Notes: a model not told the origin generated them from the letters alone. A DNA stretch of 35,921 nt from Pseudomonadota bacterium (GCA_026390555.1 JAPLFS010000065.1:1-35921), one strand, 5' to 3'. Positions 1 to 8,531 are shown, counted from the stretch's first letter. Translations and numbers: made by a program.

Positions 1-293
1 AACGTGAACCGCTTCCCGTTACCTGCTCCCGCTCCGGTAGCGGAAACTTATCACGAAAAGAACCGATTAATAGAAGATATGTTTTGTCATGAAACGCTCG
101 AAGTCTATCAAAAGTCGGTTGAATTACTGAATAGGTTATTAGTGTTATTCGCCTCCTCCCGAACGGTAACAGCTAGATTGTCAACCAGTTGCGCAGCGCC
201 GCCACCTCCATTTGGCGGCCATGCTGTTAAAGCTGGTTTTAAAGGGTTAAACGGTATCGGAGCGGGAGCAGGTAACGGGAAGCGGTTCACGTT
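1..293. mobile_element. Small element bounded by perfect 35-bp inverted repeats (IVS/S23-like)
   Basis: Bases 1-35 and 259-293 are exact reverse complements over 35 bp, and a weaker match continues a few bases inward. Because the left arm begins at the window edge it may extend further. Both arms encode an RFPLPAPAP-like peptide when read inward. The 223 bp between the arms hold a decayed S23-type four-helix-bundle reading frame. S23 genes are known from intervening sequences of 23S rRNA, which are also bounded by complementary ends. Here the element is not in an rRNA gene, and no transposase is seen. That it once moved is inference; the inverted repeat is directly visible. Confidence 0.6.
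79..258 (+). pseudogene. Decayed S23/four-helix-bundle protein gene
   Basis: Starting at the ATG at 79 the frame reads MFCHETLEVYQKSVELL, which matches the opening of the S23 (23S rRNA intervening-sequence) four-helix-bundle family, where F-x-H-E-x-L-x-V-Y-Q is typical. Homology then jumps to another frame: codons from about 150 read LPNGNS, a TAG stop at 174-176, then IVNQLRSAATSI, which matches the family's LPRG...LVDQLRRAASSI segment. At least one frameshift and one in-frame stop separate conserved blocks, so the gene is broken. The usual NIAEGAG block is not clearly recognisable after 212. The role of S23 proteins is not well established; they resemble Avd accessory proteins of diversity-generating retroelements. 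No retroelement is present here. Confidence 0.6.
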
Positions 294-368
294 CCCGCGC
301 AGGGGTTTTCCATCTAATGTACCCACACTTATCGGTGAGGAACTGAAATTATTAGGGTATTAGGGAGA

Positions 369-1742
369 TCAGTTGGCAACACTCATTTGAGCTATCTCAA
401 AGATAACGGCGGTTCCCTCGTTCTCGCGACTAAGGATGCGTAGGTTACTGCCGTGGATCTGAGCTATCTTTGAACAAATAGAGAGCCCGATCCCGGAACC
501 GGTCGTGGCGCGTTTAGTGTTTGAGCCGCGGTAGAATGCCTGTGAAACCTTTTCCAGCTCAGCTTTAGGAATACCGAGACCCGAATCTGAGACCGTAATT
601 CTGATCTTATCATGAGCTGTGTCGACTACAAGCTCAATCCGCCCCCCGTTAGGCGTATATCGAATGGCGTTTTCGACCAGGTTTCTGACTAGACGCTCGA
701 GTAACGGGATATTCCCGGAGGCTAGCGGTAGGCTGGGTGCCAGCTCGCAGGAGAGCGAGATCTTTTTCTCGTCCGCCAGTGGCTTGGCTGCAATAATTGT
801 GTCCATAGCTAGGTCCCCGATTGAGACCGGCTCCATCGCAACAGCGTTGCCTGAGGACTCCAGGAGCGATAGTTGATGAAGATCGTTTACCATATTAGTC
901 GCCGACCGTGTGCTGCGTAGCGCTACCGACATAAAGCGCTTGCTGTCAGCGCCCTGGAGGCGCTCCCCACGCTCAAGGATTGTTTCAAGGTAGCCCTGAA
1001 CCGAGGAGAGCGGGGCGCGCAGGTCGTGGGAGAGCGCCGCCAGTGAGAACTGCAATCCCTGTACGCGGTAGTAGGAGATAAAGAGCATAATTATGATTAC
1101 GACAGCTACTGAGATCAGCGCCGTGGCGAGGGCCCAAACGCCGATGCCCCATCCCGCAAACAGCGAATCTTGCGCAGTTAAAATAGGTGCTAATACTACG
1201 TAGACGTAGTGATCGCCTCCTTTCAAGCGAAGTTTTCTAACCGAGATCGGGTTAAGACTTCCAATCTGGTGTGGGTCATCCCCTAGGACGCTCTCCTGTG
1301 AGCCTTGAAGTGATATGAAACGCTTTGCTGGGCGCAGGTCAACAAACGGCAATTTTGGCCTACCGTAGAGCTCTGGGCTTATGGTGATGATGCCGTGTTG
1401 ATCAAGGATATAGAGCCGCACAGATCTATTGAGCATAGAGAGGTCGTTTATCACCCTGCGTAGCTCCTGATCATCAACCTGCTCGCTGTAGCGGTGCAGC
1501 CGTTCGGCGAATAATTGGGAGATATTTCGATTGGCCAAAGTCTCAGAATTTAGCAATGCGTTACGAGATAATAGGACGCTCGTCCAAACCTGAAATCCGA
1601 CTGTAGTGAGCGCCAGCAGTGCGAACACAATCAACAGTTTCGTTGAGATAATAGATCGGAATCCACGCAGGTATAGCCTAGCAACGTGGCAGCGCTCACG
1701 CAGCAATTGCCTGCTGGATTTAAGCAGCCCTAGAAACTGCAT
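369..1742 (-). CDS. Membrane sensor histidine kinase
   Basis: This 457-residue two-component sensor kinase autophosphorylates on histidine and passes the phosphate to the overlapping response regulator. Two membrane segments (about residues 33-56 and 198-224) enclose a periplasmic sensing region of roughly 140 residues. The H-box SHDLRAPLSS has the phospho-accepting His239, the N-box has Asn358 (LVENAIRY), the G1 box is DSGLG at 386-390 and a Gly-rich ATP lid (GSGIGL) follows. No clear HAMP domain is seen: the H-box begins about 15 residues after the second membrane helix. The first 23 bp overlap the end of the response regulator gene, so the two are probably translationally coupled. The signal sensed cannot be read from the sequence. 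Confidence 0.93.
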   Translation of the reverse strand: MQFLGLLKSSRQLLRERCHVARLYLRGFRSIISTKLLIVFALLALTTVGFQVWTSVLLSRNALLNSETLANRNISQLFAERLHRYSEQVDDQELRRVINDLSMLNRSVRLYILDQHGIITISPELYGRPKLPFVDLRPAKRFISLQGSQESVLGDDPHQIGSLNPISVRKLRLKGGDHYVYVVLAPILTAQDSLFAGWGIGVWALATALISVAVVIIIMLFISYYRVQGLQFSLAALSHDLRAPLSSVQGYLETILERGERLQGADSKRFMSVALRSTRSATNMVNDLHQLSLLESSGNAVAMEPVSIGDLAMDTIIAAKPLADEKKISLSCELAPSLPLASGNIPLLERLVRNLVENAIRYTPNGGRIELVVDTAHDKIRITVSDSGLGIPKAELEKVSQAFYRGSNTKRATTGSGIGLSICSKIAQIHGSNLRILSRENEGTAVIFEIAQMSVAN

Positions 1743-2442
1743 CGCTCTTACCTATGCACTTATATCCAACGCCCCAGACCGTTTGAATAAAGGTCGGATT
1801 AGTTGGGTCAGGTTCAATCTTGGAACGTAATCGGTTGATATGGGTGTTTACCGTGTGCTCGTACGCACTTGAGGAGTATCCCCAGACGGCGTTAAGTAGG
1901 TGCTCACGGGTAAAGGCCCGGCCGGAGCTCTTTGCCATATAAAACAGGAGATCAAACTCGGTGCTAGTTAGTTCAAGCTCTTTGCCATGTAACGAAACGT
2001 TACGGGAGCTTGGATTGATAGTTAAGCCTTCGATGGTGAGCGCTGGCTCCAGCCGTTCTGGAGACGATCCGCTTCGTCGTAGCAACGCCTTTACCCGCGC
2101 GCAGACCTCGCGAATACTGAAGGGCTTCGTTACGTAGTCATCGGCACCGATCTCTAGACCGATTATCTTATCGACCTCCTCGCCGCGGAAGGTCAGCATT
2201 ATGATCGATGCGCGGATATTACGTTTGCGGATTTCACGACAGATCTCTATTCCGTCGCGACCGGGTAGCATCACGTCGAGCATAATCAGGTCATAGGCAT
2301 CTGTAAGGGCTAGTTCGAGCCCACGGTTCCCGTCTGCGGCATAGGTTACCTTGAGTCCAAGATCCTCAAGATGGAGCGTTAGGAGCTCCCCTATATGGTG
2401 ATCATCATCAATAACTAGAACTCGAACCAGGGCATGACTCAT
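1720..2442 (-). CDS. OmpR/PhoB-family response regulator
   Basis: This 240-residue DNA-binding regulator is the partner of the downstream histidine kinase. The receiver domain (about 1-122) has the acidic pocket IDDD at 11-14, phospho-acceptor Asp56 (MLDVMLPG), Thr84 and Lys107 (TKPF). Residue 85 is Phe where Ala or Ser is common. The C-terminal winged helix (about 135-231) carries the usual OmpR-type signature with VWGY, NTHINRLRSKIE and VWGVGYK. A GAGGT ribosome-binding site lies five bases before the ATG. It is the first gene of a leftward two-gene operon, with 143 bp of noncoding DNA between its start and the GT39-like gene. The target promoters are unknown. Confidence 0.95.
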   Translation of the reverse strand: MSHALVRVLVIDDDHHIGELLTLHLEDLGLKVTYAADGNRGLELALTDAYDLIMLDVMLPGRDGIEICREIRKRNIRASIIMLTFRGEEVDKIIGLEIGADDYVTKPFSIREVCARVKALLRRSGSSPERLEPALTIEGLTINPSSRNVSLHGKELELTSTEFDLLFYMAKSSGRAFTREHLLNAVWGYSSSAYEHTVNTHINRLRSKIEPDPTNPTFIQTVWGVGYKCIGKSDAVSRAA

Positions 2443-2585
2443 AATAACCTCAAAGCTAAAACGGAACGTATGAGTATGTTATGGCGATTATCTGGTTGGA
2501 TGTGCTTAAGCAGGGGAGGTATATGGAGCGGCTGGCCCAGAATAGTTATCAAATAACATAGATTCAGGTGGTTAGCGCGCAAATT

Positions 2586-3968
2586 TCAAGGCTGAACGGA
2601 GCGCCGTACGCGCCGACGAGGAGTTAAAATAGCTGCGGCAAACACAAATAAGATCGGATAAAGGGGCAGCAGGTAACGTGGAAATTTAACCTGAAAGTAT
2701 CCGGTAGCTGTAAAGAATACGATCATAAAGATAAGGGGGATAATCTCTGAGCTAAAAGGGGTACTCAGCAGCTCGCGCCTAAGCACCTTGTCGACAAACT
2801 CCAGGGCCATCTTGGCGCAGGTTACGAGTATACCGAGAGCTCCCACAATAAAGATCGGCCAACCCATCGTGTACCAGAGCATCTGTTTTAGGTGATAAAG
2901 ATACGGAATCGTGTGTGCATACTGAATCGTATAAGGAGGTCTCCAGAGTCCCTGAACCATCGCGGTTTGCTCACGGGTTTGTCGAGAGAAGGTGTCAAAA
3001 TCTATAATCGCATACGGCTCCGCTACTACGAAGATGAGGATGCAGAGGCAGATCGCAGCGCATAGGCGTGAGAGCGACTTGGAGAACTTCGCCATAAGCA
3101 CAGCTGCCAGCGCCAAAAACGGCACAGAGAGTGGGATTAGGGTCGGTAGAGGTGCTAGACGGTAGCCGAGTATACGGGGGTACCCCTTAAGGAATACAAG
3201 ATAGTCGGTAGCTAAAGTAAGCATGATAGCTGCGAGAGCGATTGCAAGAGATGCCAGTGGGAGCCTCCAGCTCGTTAACCTGCCCCATTCCTTTAAAGTA
3301 GAAAGCGAGACAACGAACAGAAGCGGCGCAAATAGAAACACCGAACTAATTTTTGTGGCAGTTGCAAGGCCGGCACAAAAACCAAAGATAAGATAAGATA
3401 TGAGGGTGCCGTTCTGGTGTGCTTTAATCAGGGCGATAATAGAGATTAAGCTGAGCGTTGTCAGGGTCACATCGCTGGTAAAGAAGCGCGAGAGCTGTAG
3501 GTGAAAGACGTTAAGCGCCATCAGTGTGGCGGCAACCAGCCCAACGGCGGATCGGCGATAGAGCAAGATCGCCAGGTAGTATGAGAGAGGTATAGCAAGG
3601 GTGCCCATAATTAGGCAGAAGAGGCGCCCAGAGAAGAAGATCCTGTCGTACGAGAACACCTGACCTGGAAAGACGGCGATTAGCTTAGCAAAGCCCCAGG
3701 CTGCGTAGAACGAGAGGCTCCCGTATGCAAACGACTTGGGGTTCATATGGTTTTTACTAAGGGCTTCGGTTACCTGCACCATATGGCGCTCGTCTGGATG
3801 GAATCCGATCCCGTGCCAGAGCCCAGTAGAGCGCAGGGATGCGCCGATGATCACTAGCAGGAGTATAATTGCGAGATCGATCCGGCGGGAAAATAGCCAG
3901 GCTGTTGTGGCATCGTTTTTGAGCATGGCATAAAGGTAGCGCCTCGTTGCCAGTATGTATAGTAACAT
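2586..3968 (-). CDS. GT39-like (GT-C fold) membrane glycosyltransferase, catalytic half only
   Basis: This protein has about ten hydrophobic segments and an early luminal loop GFHPDERH (about residues 56-63), where the Asp-Glu pair matches the catalytic position of ArnT/PMT-type enzymes that use polyprenyl-phosphate sugars. A GT39/PMT_2 assignment fits this motif and the topology. The protein stops right after the last membrane helix with a short basic tail (PRRRVRRS) and lacks the soluble domain found in long GT39-YYY proteins; a matching soluble domain opens the divergent neighbour that starts 80 bp away. The start could be Met1 or Met15; neither has a clear ribosome-binding site. The sugar and acceptor are unknown. 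Confidence 0.8.
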   Translation of the reverse strand: MLLYILATRRYLYAMLKNDATTAWLFSRRIDLAIILLLVIIGASLRSTGLWHGIGFHPDERHMVQVTEALSKNHMNPKSFAYGSLSFYAAWGFAKLIAVFPGQVFSYDRIFFSGRLFCLIMGTLAIPLSYYLAILLYRRSAVGLVAATLMALNVFHLQLSRFFTSDVTLTTLSLISIIALIKAHQNGTLISYLIFGFCAGLATATKISSVFLFAPLLFVVSLSTLKEWGRLTSWRLPLASLAIALAAIMLTLATDYLVFLKGYPRILGYRLAPLPTLIPLSVPFLALAAVLMAKFSKSLSRLCAAICLCILIFVVAEPYAIIDFDTFSRQTREQTAMVQGLWRPPYTIQYAHTIPYLYHLKQMLWYTMGWPIFIVGALGILVTCAKMALEFVDKVLRRELLSTPFSSEIIPLIFMIVFFTATGYFQVKFPRYLLPLYPILFVFAAAILTPRRRVRRSVQP

Positions 3969-4048
3969 TTTTTATAACTTTGTTACGGGGTAGCGAGAGC
4001 AAAATCTGCCCTCGCCAAACTCCTCAGAACGGTGAAGTATAGAGGGGT

Positions 4049-5854
4049 ATGAGAATCATAGAATATATACGCCACCATCTGCTTCATATCTGCCTCCTAT
4101 TTGTGTTGGGGTACGCCGCTATTTACGCGACGGCCTTCGTCCGTATCTATTTTATGGAGCACCCATACCATACGTCATCTGCCTGGATGTTGGAGAATTT
4201 CGAGAAAGGAAGCAGGGTCGTCGGGCCACATTGGGATGATGAGCTGCCGATCTCAGTTCCTGGACAGAAACGTTCCCCGGATCTCTTTGTAGTCGGGGGA
4301 GGCGAGAGAAAGCTTCCGCTATATGAGCCCGAGACTAGGTCCAAGTTAGACTTAACTCTTCGTCGCATAAGTCAGAGCGACTATATCGTGTTTCCTACCC
4401 CGCGCATGGCAGACTCACTGCCCCGTATTCCGGAGGAGTTTCCACAGACCAACGCATTATTACAATTACTGTGGGGAGAGAAGCTCGGATTTAAGTTGGT
4501 AAAGAGCTTTAAGAATCGCCCAGAGCTGTTAGGGATTACGTTCAACGACGATCTCGCTGATGAGAGCTTCTCTGTATACGACCACCCTAAGGTGACCGTA
4601 TTCCAAAACATGGAGAAGCTTTCGAGCGAGGATCTGCGTAAGCGCATAGATGATAAGGAGATCTACGGCACCCTGCCAACTATGAACGAGATGCTCCTTA
4701 TGGACGAGGGGGGCTGGGTGGGAAAGGCCCCTGGCTGGCTGACCGGCAAGGTTGCACCGTTGTTATTCGCCCTCTTTTTTATACAGGTTATCGCACTTAG
4801 CTTTTGGGCGCTTGTAGGGCCAGCACTTCCGTTTATGCGGGATCGTGGTTTTGGATTAACTCCACTGCTTGGTCTGATCTTCTCAGCGGGGCTGTGCTGG
4901 ATCCTCGCTCTCGTTCATATCGCTCCGATTACTACCTCAACCTGTTATGTGGTTGTGGCGCTGATGGTGTTCGCCGCATGCGTGAGGCTTATTTGCAACT
5001 CAAAGGCTAGGGCACAGTTGTCCGAGGCTTGGCGTAATCACGGGCTTCTGGCCGAGCTAGGGTTTATCGGTGGGGTGTTGGTTGTCTGGGGCGTATGGGT
5101 GTTTGACCCGCAATTCTTCGTTCTAGGTCAGCAGATCGACGGGGCATATCTGCAGTATTTTACAAGAAATGAGGTCGTTCCACCACTAGATCTGATTAAT
5201 CCGGCCGAGATTATGAACGGGTTCTATTTTGACAGGTTCGTGCTGGGATGGTTCCTGAAGGGGGTTGGGGTTAGTGGTACGTTTGGATTCGAACTGTGCC
5301 TGCTGCTGATAGGCGGCATCTTGGGTGCGGCGCTTTACTCTATCGTAACAACGGTCTGCTCAAAGCGAGCGCTGGCCTCCTCGGTCTCTCTGGTGCTCCT
5401 TGTGCCGGTCGTTCTGATGGTGCTTGTTGTGCGTGAGTCCAGGCAGAGCGGCCCGGTTGTTCAACATGAGCTGTTCAATACCGAGCAGGCGAGACTGATG
5501 CAGTGGCTCTCCACCAGGGTAGTAGGTGCACCGATAGTTATTGATGCCTGTCTGCCAATAACGAGCTCTGGAGTGCCCCTGGCGGCTGGATTGCCGGCAT
5601 TCCAACGCATATCTGGAACGGTAGTACCTGCGGTGGGGTCGGAGCAACCCCTGTGTAGCTTTCGGGATCCGCAGAGTATTTTTGATGCCATGATGAAGTA
5701 TGGAGCGAACCTCTTTATAGTTGCTAGCGCTGATGTGGCAAGTGTTGGTCTTGATGCGCGCCCTGAGCTTTTTGCCAAGATCTATGATAGACCTGGGGTG
5801 CAGGTCTTTGCGCCGGCCTTCTCGGATCTATTTAGAAACACCCCCAGGTTATAG
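4049..5854 (+). CDS. Membrane protein resembling the C-terminal half of GT39-YYY (DUF2298) proteins
   Basis: This protein has 601 residues. It opens with one membrane helix (about 8-35), then an extracytoplasmic domain of roughly 200 residues with SSAWMLENFEKGS, HWDDELP and ADESFSVYDHPKV. Those phrases recall the soluble tail of long GT39 proteins known mainly from Chloroflexi. Next comes a region with MRDRGFGLTPLLGL and PPLDLINP...NGFYFDRF, which resembles a degenerate Chlor_Arch_YYY (DUF2298) domain: the usual YYYFG is only partly kept and the usual EKPMD reads QQIDG. The end of the membrane region appears shortened. A stop codon lies three codons upstream of the ATG, so no longer N-terminus is possible. 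Its stop codon overlaps the next gene's GTG start. The function is unknown, perhaps working with the divergent GT39 half. Confidence 0.7.
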   Translation: MRIIEYIRHHLLHICLLFVLGYAAIYATAFVRIYFMEHPYHTSSAWMLENFEKGSRVVGPHWDDELPISVPGQKRSPDLFVVGGGERKLPLYEPETRSKLDLTLRRISQSDYIVFPTPRMADSLPRIPEEFPQTNALLQLLWGEKLGFKLVKSFKNRPELLGITFNDDLADESFSVYDHPKVTVFQNMEKLSSEDLRKRIDDKEIYGTLPTMNEMLLMDEGGWVGKAPGWLTGKVAPLLFALFFIQVIALSFWALVGPALPFMRDRGFGLTPLLGLIFSAGLCWILALVHIAPITTSTCYVVVALMVFAACVRLICNSKARAQLSEAWRNHGLLAELGFIGGVLVVWGVWVFDPQFFVLGQQIDGAYLQYFTRNEVVPPLDLINPAEIMNGFYFDRFVLGWFLKGVGVSGTFGFELCLLLIGGILGAALYSIVTTVCSKRALASSVSLVLLVPVVLMVLVVRESRQSGPVVQHELFNTEQARLMQWLSTRVVGAPIVIDACLPITSSGVPLAAGLPAFQRISGTVVPAVGSEQPLCSFRDPQSIFDAMMKYGANLFIVASADVASVGLDARPELFAKIYDRPGVQVFAPAFSDLFRNTPRL

Positions 5855-7194
5855 TGATGGTCCGTATCGGTATGCAAGCTGAACAATATATGTCTCAGCC
5901 TAAGGACGCTCCGCAGCAGGAGAGTCCTCAGGGGGTGACATTTCCGAGCTCTAGTGGATCAAATGAATCCTTTGATGGCATGCCACGTAACGCTAGTACG
6001 CCCTGGTGGGTAGCGACCTCGTTACTGCTTATTATGGCGGTGGTATTTGTAGCGGCGTGCATATTGCACTGGGAGAGCGGATGGCAGGGTGGAGTGCGCG
6101 CATTCGCTGAGGCTGCCATGGTAGGAGCGCTTGCGGACTGGTTTGCTGTTACGGCGCTCTTTCGACGTCCGCTTGGCCTGCCCATCCCGCATACGGCGAT
6201 TATTCCGGCTAATAAGGGACGCATCGGTAGAAGCCTAGGCCTCTTTGTACAGAAGAACTTTCTCTCAGAACAGATCCTGGGTGGGGAGATGGTCAATATC
6301 TCAGCTGTTTTAGCGCGCTGGCTTGGGATTGTTGAAAACAGAGCCCGTATCGTTAGGCGGGTTAGGGAGCTAATACCGCAGGTGCTACAAACCCTTAACG
6401 AAGATGAGATTAGACACTTCGTGGATCGACAGGCGGAGGATTTCATCAGTCGTATCGATTTCGCGAAAGCAACGGGAAGAATCCTGCGTCTATTAACGAC
6501 AAATGGGATGCATGAGGTGCTGCTTGATGAGATCGTTCAGGAGTCACATGTATTTTTCAGGACAAACAAGGAGTGGCTGCGTAATCAGCTACGCGAGGCG
6601 AGCCCGTGGTTTATTCCGGAGTTCGTCGATCGCAGGATCTTTGATTCTATAGTTGCTCGAACTGAGGACACCTTTGGAAAGGCGGTCTCGGATAGAAAGC
6701 ATGAGTTGCGGCTCAGGCTGCATTCAGCGCTGATAGTTTTTATCGAAAAACTTGAGCACTCTGAGGATTTGCAGACCAAGGCAGCTGCCTTTAGGGAGAC
6801 GCTTCTAGCTAGTGATGTATTTCGTGTTTATATCAGATCGGTCAGAGATGCCGTAGTTGAGGAGATTCAGGGCGACATTAAGCGCGGTGATTCAACCCTG
6901 GTGGCTGCAATGGAGCGCGCCCTCACACACATGGTAATATCGATGAGCAGCTCGCCTCAATTGCAGCACAAGCTCAATCGACTAATCCGAGGGGTTTTGC
7001 GAGCGGTGCTTGGAAATCAGAGCACCCATGTTGCAGATCTGATCTCTAGGACTATCGACGCGTGGGATACAAACACCCTCGTTTCTAAGTTAGAGGAGCA
7101 GGTTGGGTACGATCTGCAATATATTCGCATTAATGGCACACTGGTGGGAGGATTAGTAGGGCTTGCGCTCTACGCTCTTGGGCGCTCCTTGTAG
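5854..7194 (+). CDS. DUF445 (YjiN-type) membrane protein
   Basis: This 446-residue protein has the DUF445 layout. An N-terminal membrane segment (WWVATSLLLIMAVVFVAACI, near residues 50-70) is followed by the family signature FAEAAMVGALADWFAVTALFR and PIPHTAIIPANKGRIG. A long, mostly helical soluble middle follows, and a C-terminal membrane segment ends the protein (GGLVGLALYALG). The family is widespread and has no settled function; envelope stability is often suggested. The GTG at 5854 shares its first base with the last base of the preceding stop codon. An ATG directly follows and could also be the start; no strong ribosome-binding site separates the choices, which fits translational coupling. 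Confidence 0.88.
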   Translation: MMVRIGMQAEQYMSQPKDAPQQESPQGVTFPSSSGSNESFDGMPRNASTPWWVATSLLLIMAVVFVAACILHWESGWQGGVRAFAEAAMVGALADWFAVTALFRRPLGLPIPHTAIIPANKGRIGRSLGLFVQKNFLSEQILGGEMVNISAVLARWLGIVENRARIVRRVRELIPQVLQTLNEDEIRHFVDRQAEDFISRIDFAKATGRILRLLTTNGMHEVLLDEIVQESHVFFRTNKEWLRNQLREASPWFIPEFVDRRIFDSIVARTEDTFGKAVSDRKHELRLRLHSALIVFIEKLEHSEDLQTKAAAFRETLLASDVFRVYIRSVRDAVVEEIQGDIKRGDSTLVAAMERALTHMVISMSSSPQLQHKLNRLIRGVLRAVLGNQSTHVADLISRTIDAWDTNTLVSKLEEQVGYDLQYIRINGTLVGGLVGLALYALGRSL

Positions 7195-7241
7195 AGCGTT
7201 ACGGATATTAGTTAATGAAGATAGGGTTAAGGATAGAAATA

Positions 7242-7433
7242 ATGATAAGGCGCATAAACGGCGAACGGGGCGGAAACCTAATAGAGTATATGTTTCTCGT
7301 TCTGCTTGTACTGGTCTGTGCTATAGTAGCATTGAGGGAGTTCGGAGCACTTCATAGCCCTCCCCTTAATGATGCTTCGGCGGGCTTGGCTGGTGAAGTC
7401 CCTGCACCTGAGGAGGCGGACCAGGCGGAGTAG
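7242..7433 (+). CDS. Flp-type (type IVb) pilin-like small protein
   Basis: This 63-residue protein begins MIRRINGERGGNLIEY and runs straight into a hydrophobic helix (MFLVLLVLVCAIVAL). This is the Flp/Fap prepilin plan: a short basic leader, Gly at the cleavage site, Glu at position +5 followed by Tyr, then one helix. Cleavage between the paired glycines would put the Glu at +5. The tail is Pro- and Glu-rich. An ATG nine codons upstream (7215) is in frame, but the ATG at 7242 has a TAAGGA ribosome-binding site eight bases ahead, so I prefer it. No tad secretion genes lie beside it, though a TadG-like gene closes the window. Confidence 0.68.
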   Translation: MIRRINGERGGNLIEYMFLVLLVLVCAIVALREFGALHSPPLNDASAGLAGEVPAPEEADQAE

Positions 7434-7461
7434 AGATATTAGTATGTAGTGTGAGTCCGCG

Positions 7462-8073
7462 CTACTTTCTATTAGCGTAGAGCTTTGCAACAACGTCCCA
7501 GTTTACAACGCTCCACCAAGCATCAAGATAATCAGCTCTGCGGTTCTGATAGTTAAGGTAGTATGCGTGCTCCCAGACATCGACGCCGAGGATCGCGTAT
7601 TTGCCCTCCATAAGAGGGTTGTCCTGGTTGGGGGTTGAGACGATAGCCAGAGAGCCGTCTCGGTTTGCTATAAGCCAAGCCCAGCCCGAGCCGAAGCGAC
7701 CTAGCCCAGCCGTTTTTAGTTTTGCCTTAAACTCAGCGAAGCTGCCAAATGTAGCATCAATCTCCTTGGCGAGGTCACCGCTAGGGGTGTCACTCCCGTC
7801 CGGAGTCATTAGGCTCCAGAAGAACTCGTGATTCCAGTGTCCGCCGCCGTTGTTACGAACCGTTGTACGAATAGTCTCCGGCACCTCATTAAGGTGTGTA
7901 AGAAGCTCTTCCAGCGTTCTGCTAGCAAGCTCGGGCTGATCCTTTAAGGCGTTATTGAGGTTGGTCACGTAGGTAGCGTGGTGCTTACCGTGGTGAATCT
8001 CCATAGTTTTAGTATCGATATGTGGCTCAAGGGCATTGGTAGTGTAGGGCAGGGGCTTAAGTTCGAATGTCAT
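7462..8073 (-). CDS. sodA: Superoxide dismutase, Mn-type by signature
   Basis: This 203-residue Fe/Mn-family superoxide dismutase converts superoxide to hydrogen peroxide and oxygen. The metal ligands are visible as His27 (EIHHGKHH), His82 (HWNHEFFW), Asp165 and His169 (DVWEHAYY). The motif NNGGGH and the Gln in [10 protein letters not shown] are typical of manganese enzymes rather than iron enzymes; cambialistic use cannot be excluded. There is no signal peptide, so it is cytoplasmic. An AAGGAG ribosome-binding site lies eight bases before the ATG and a good sigma70-like promoter sits at 8127-8155. The gene converges on the pilin-like gene with 28 bp between stop codons. Confidence 0.96.
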   Translation of the reverse strand: MTFELKPLPYTTNALEPHIDTKTMEIHHGKHHATYVTNLNNALKDQPELASRTLEELLTHLNEVPETIRTTVRNNGGGHWNHEFFWSLMTPDGSDTPSGDLAKEIDATFGSFAEFKAKLKTAGLGRFGSGWAWLIANRDGSLAIVSTPNQDNPLMEGKYAILGVDVWEHAYYLNYQNRRADYLDAWWSVVNWDVVAKLYANRK

Positions 8074-8126
8074 TATGAGCTCCTTAAAGGGCTGCAGCAG
8101 AGTCTAGCTAGCAGTAATCTGTATAA

Positions 8127-8155
8127 ATTCTAGCGTGCCTAGTAAGACGATGCAA
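8127..8155 (-). promoter_or_regulatory. Sigma70-like promoter of the superoxide dismutase gene
   Basis: Reading leftward, TTGCAT (8155-8150) and TAGAAT (8132-8127) are separated by exactly 17 bp. Each box differs from consensus at one or two positions. The predicted transcript starts about 45 bases upstream of the ATG and includes the AAGGAG ribosome-binding site. Confidence 0.6.
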
Positions 8156-8168
8156 GAAGAACTTAAGC

Positions 8169-8510
8169 TCAGTTGCTCTGGAGGTTGGGCAGATCTGGTA
8201 GCTTGGTAGAGGTGCGGTGGAGCGCCTTAATTATCCCGTGCAGAACGATAGGTTGCTCCTCGGAGGTAGCACTTTTAGACTGAATGCTTTGTACATGTAT
8301 GGGGCCTAGGTGGTGGTACGGAATAGAAAAAAGAGGGGTGGTATCCCCTATAGAGCGTAGATACTCCACTCGCGAATCTGTAATGGGGCAGCACAACACC
8401 CCTGGCAGGGTGATCTGGAGCTCTTGACGAAGCCTTTGAATGAAAGCTTCCTCAGGGAGCTCAATAAGTATCTCGCCACCGTGGTGTCTGACTGAGAGGG
8501 TGGTTGGCAT
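8169..8510 (-). CDS. Small protein of unknown function
   Basis: I do not recognise this 113-residue protein. It starts MPTTLSVRHHGGEILIELPEE, is predicted cytoplasmic (no signal peptide or membrane helix) and alternates short strands with a helix (EEAFIQRLRQELQ). It contains a Cys pair (VLCCPITDS, about residues 40-41) and several His residues. The preceding superoxide dismutase promoter lies just beyond its stop codon, so the two are transcribed in the same direction but can be separate units. No clear ribosome-binding site precedes the ATG. Coding status rests on an open frame of reasonable composition only. Confidence 0.5.
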   Translation of the reverse strand: MPTTLSVRHHGGEILIELPEEAFIQRLRQELQITLPGVLCCPITDSRVEYLRSIGDTTPLFSIPYHHLGPIHVQSIQSKSATSEEQPIVLHGIIKALHRTSTKLPDLPNLQSN

Positions 8511-8531
8511 CTTAGATCTAAATTCCCCTGT

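Noticed and set aside
1-293. Diversity-generating retroelement
   Set aside because: S23/Avd likeness raised the idea, but there is no reverse transcriptase and no template/variable repeat pair in the window.
5928-6446. 172-codon minus-strand frame inside the DUF445 gene
   Set aside because: The plus-strand DUF445 signature is clear, and the minus frame shows no domain or plausible start site.
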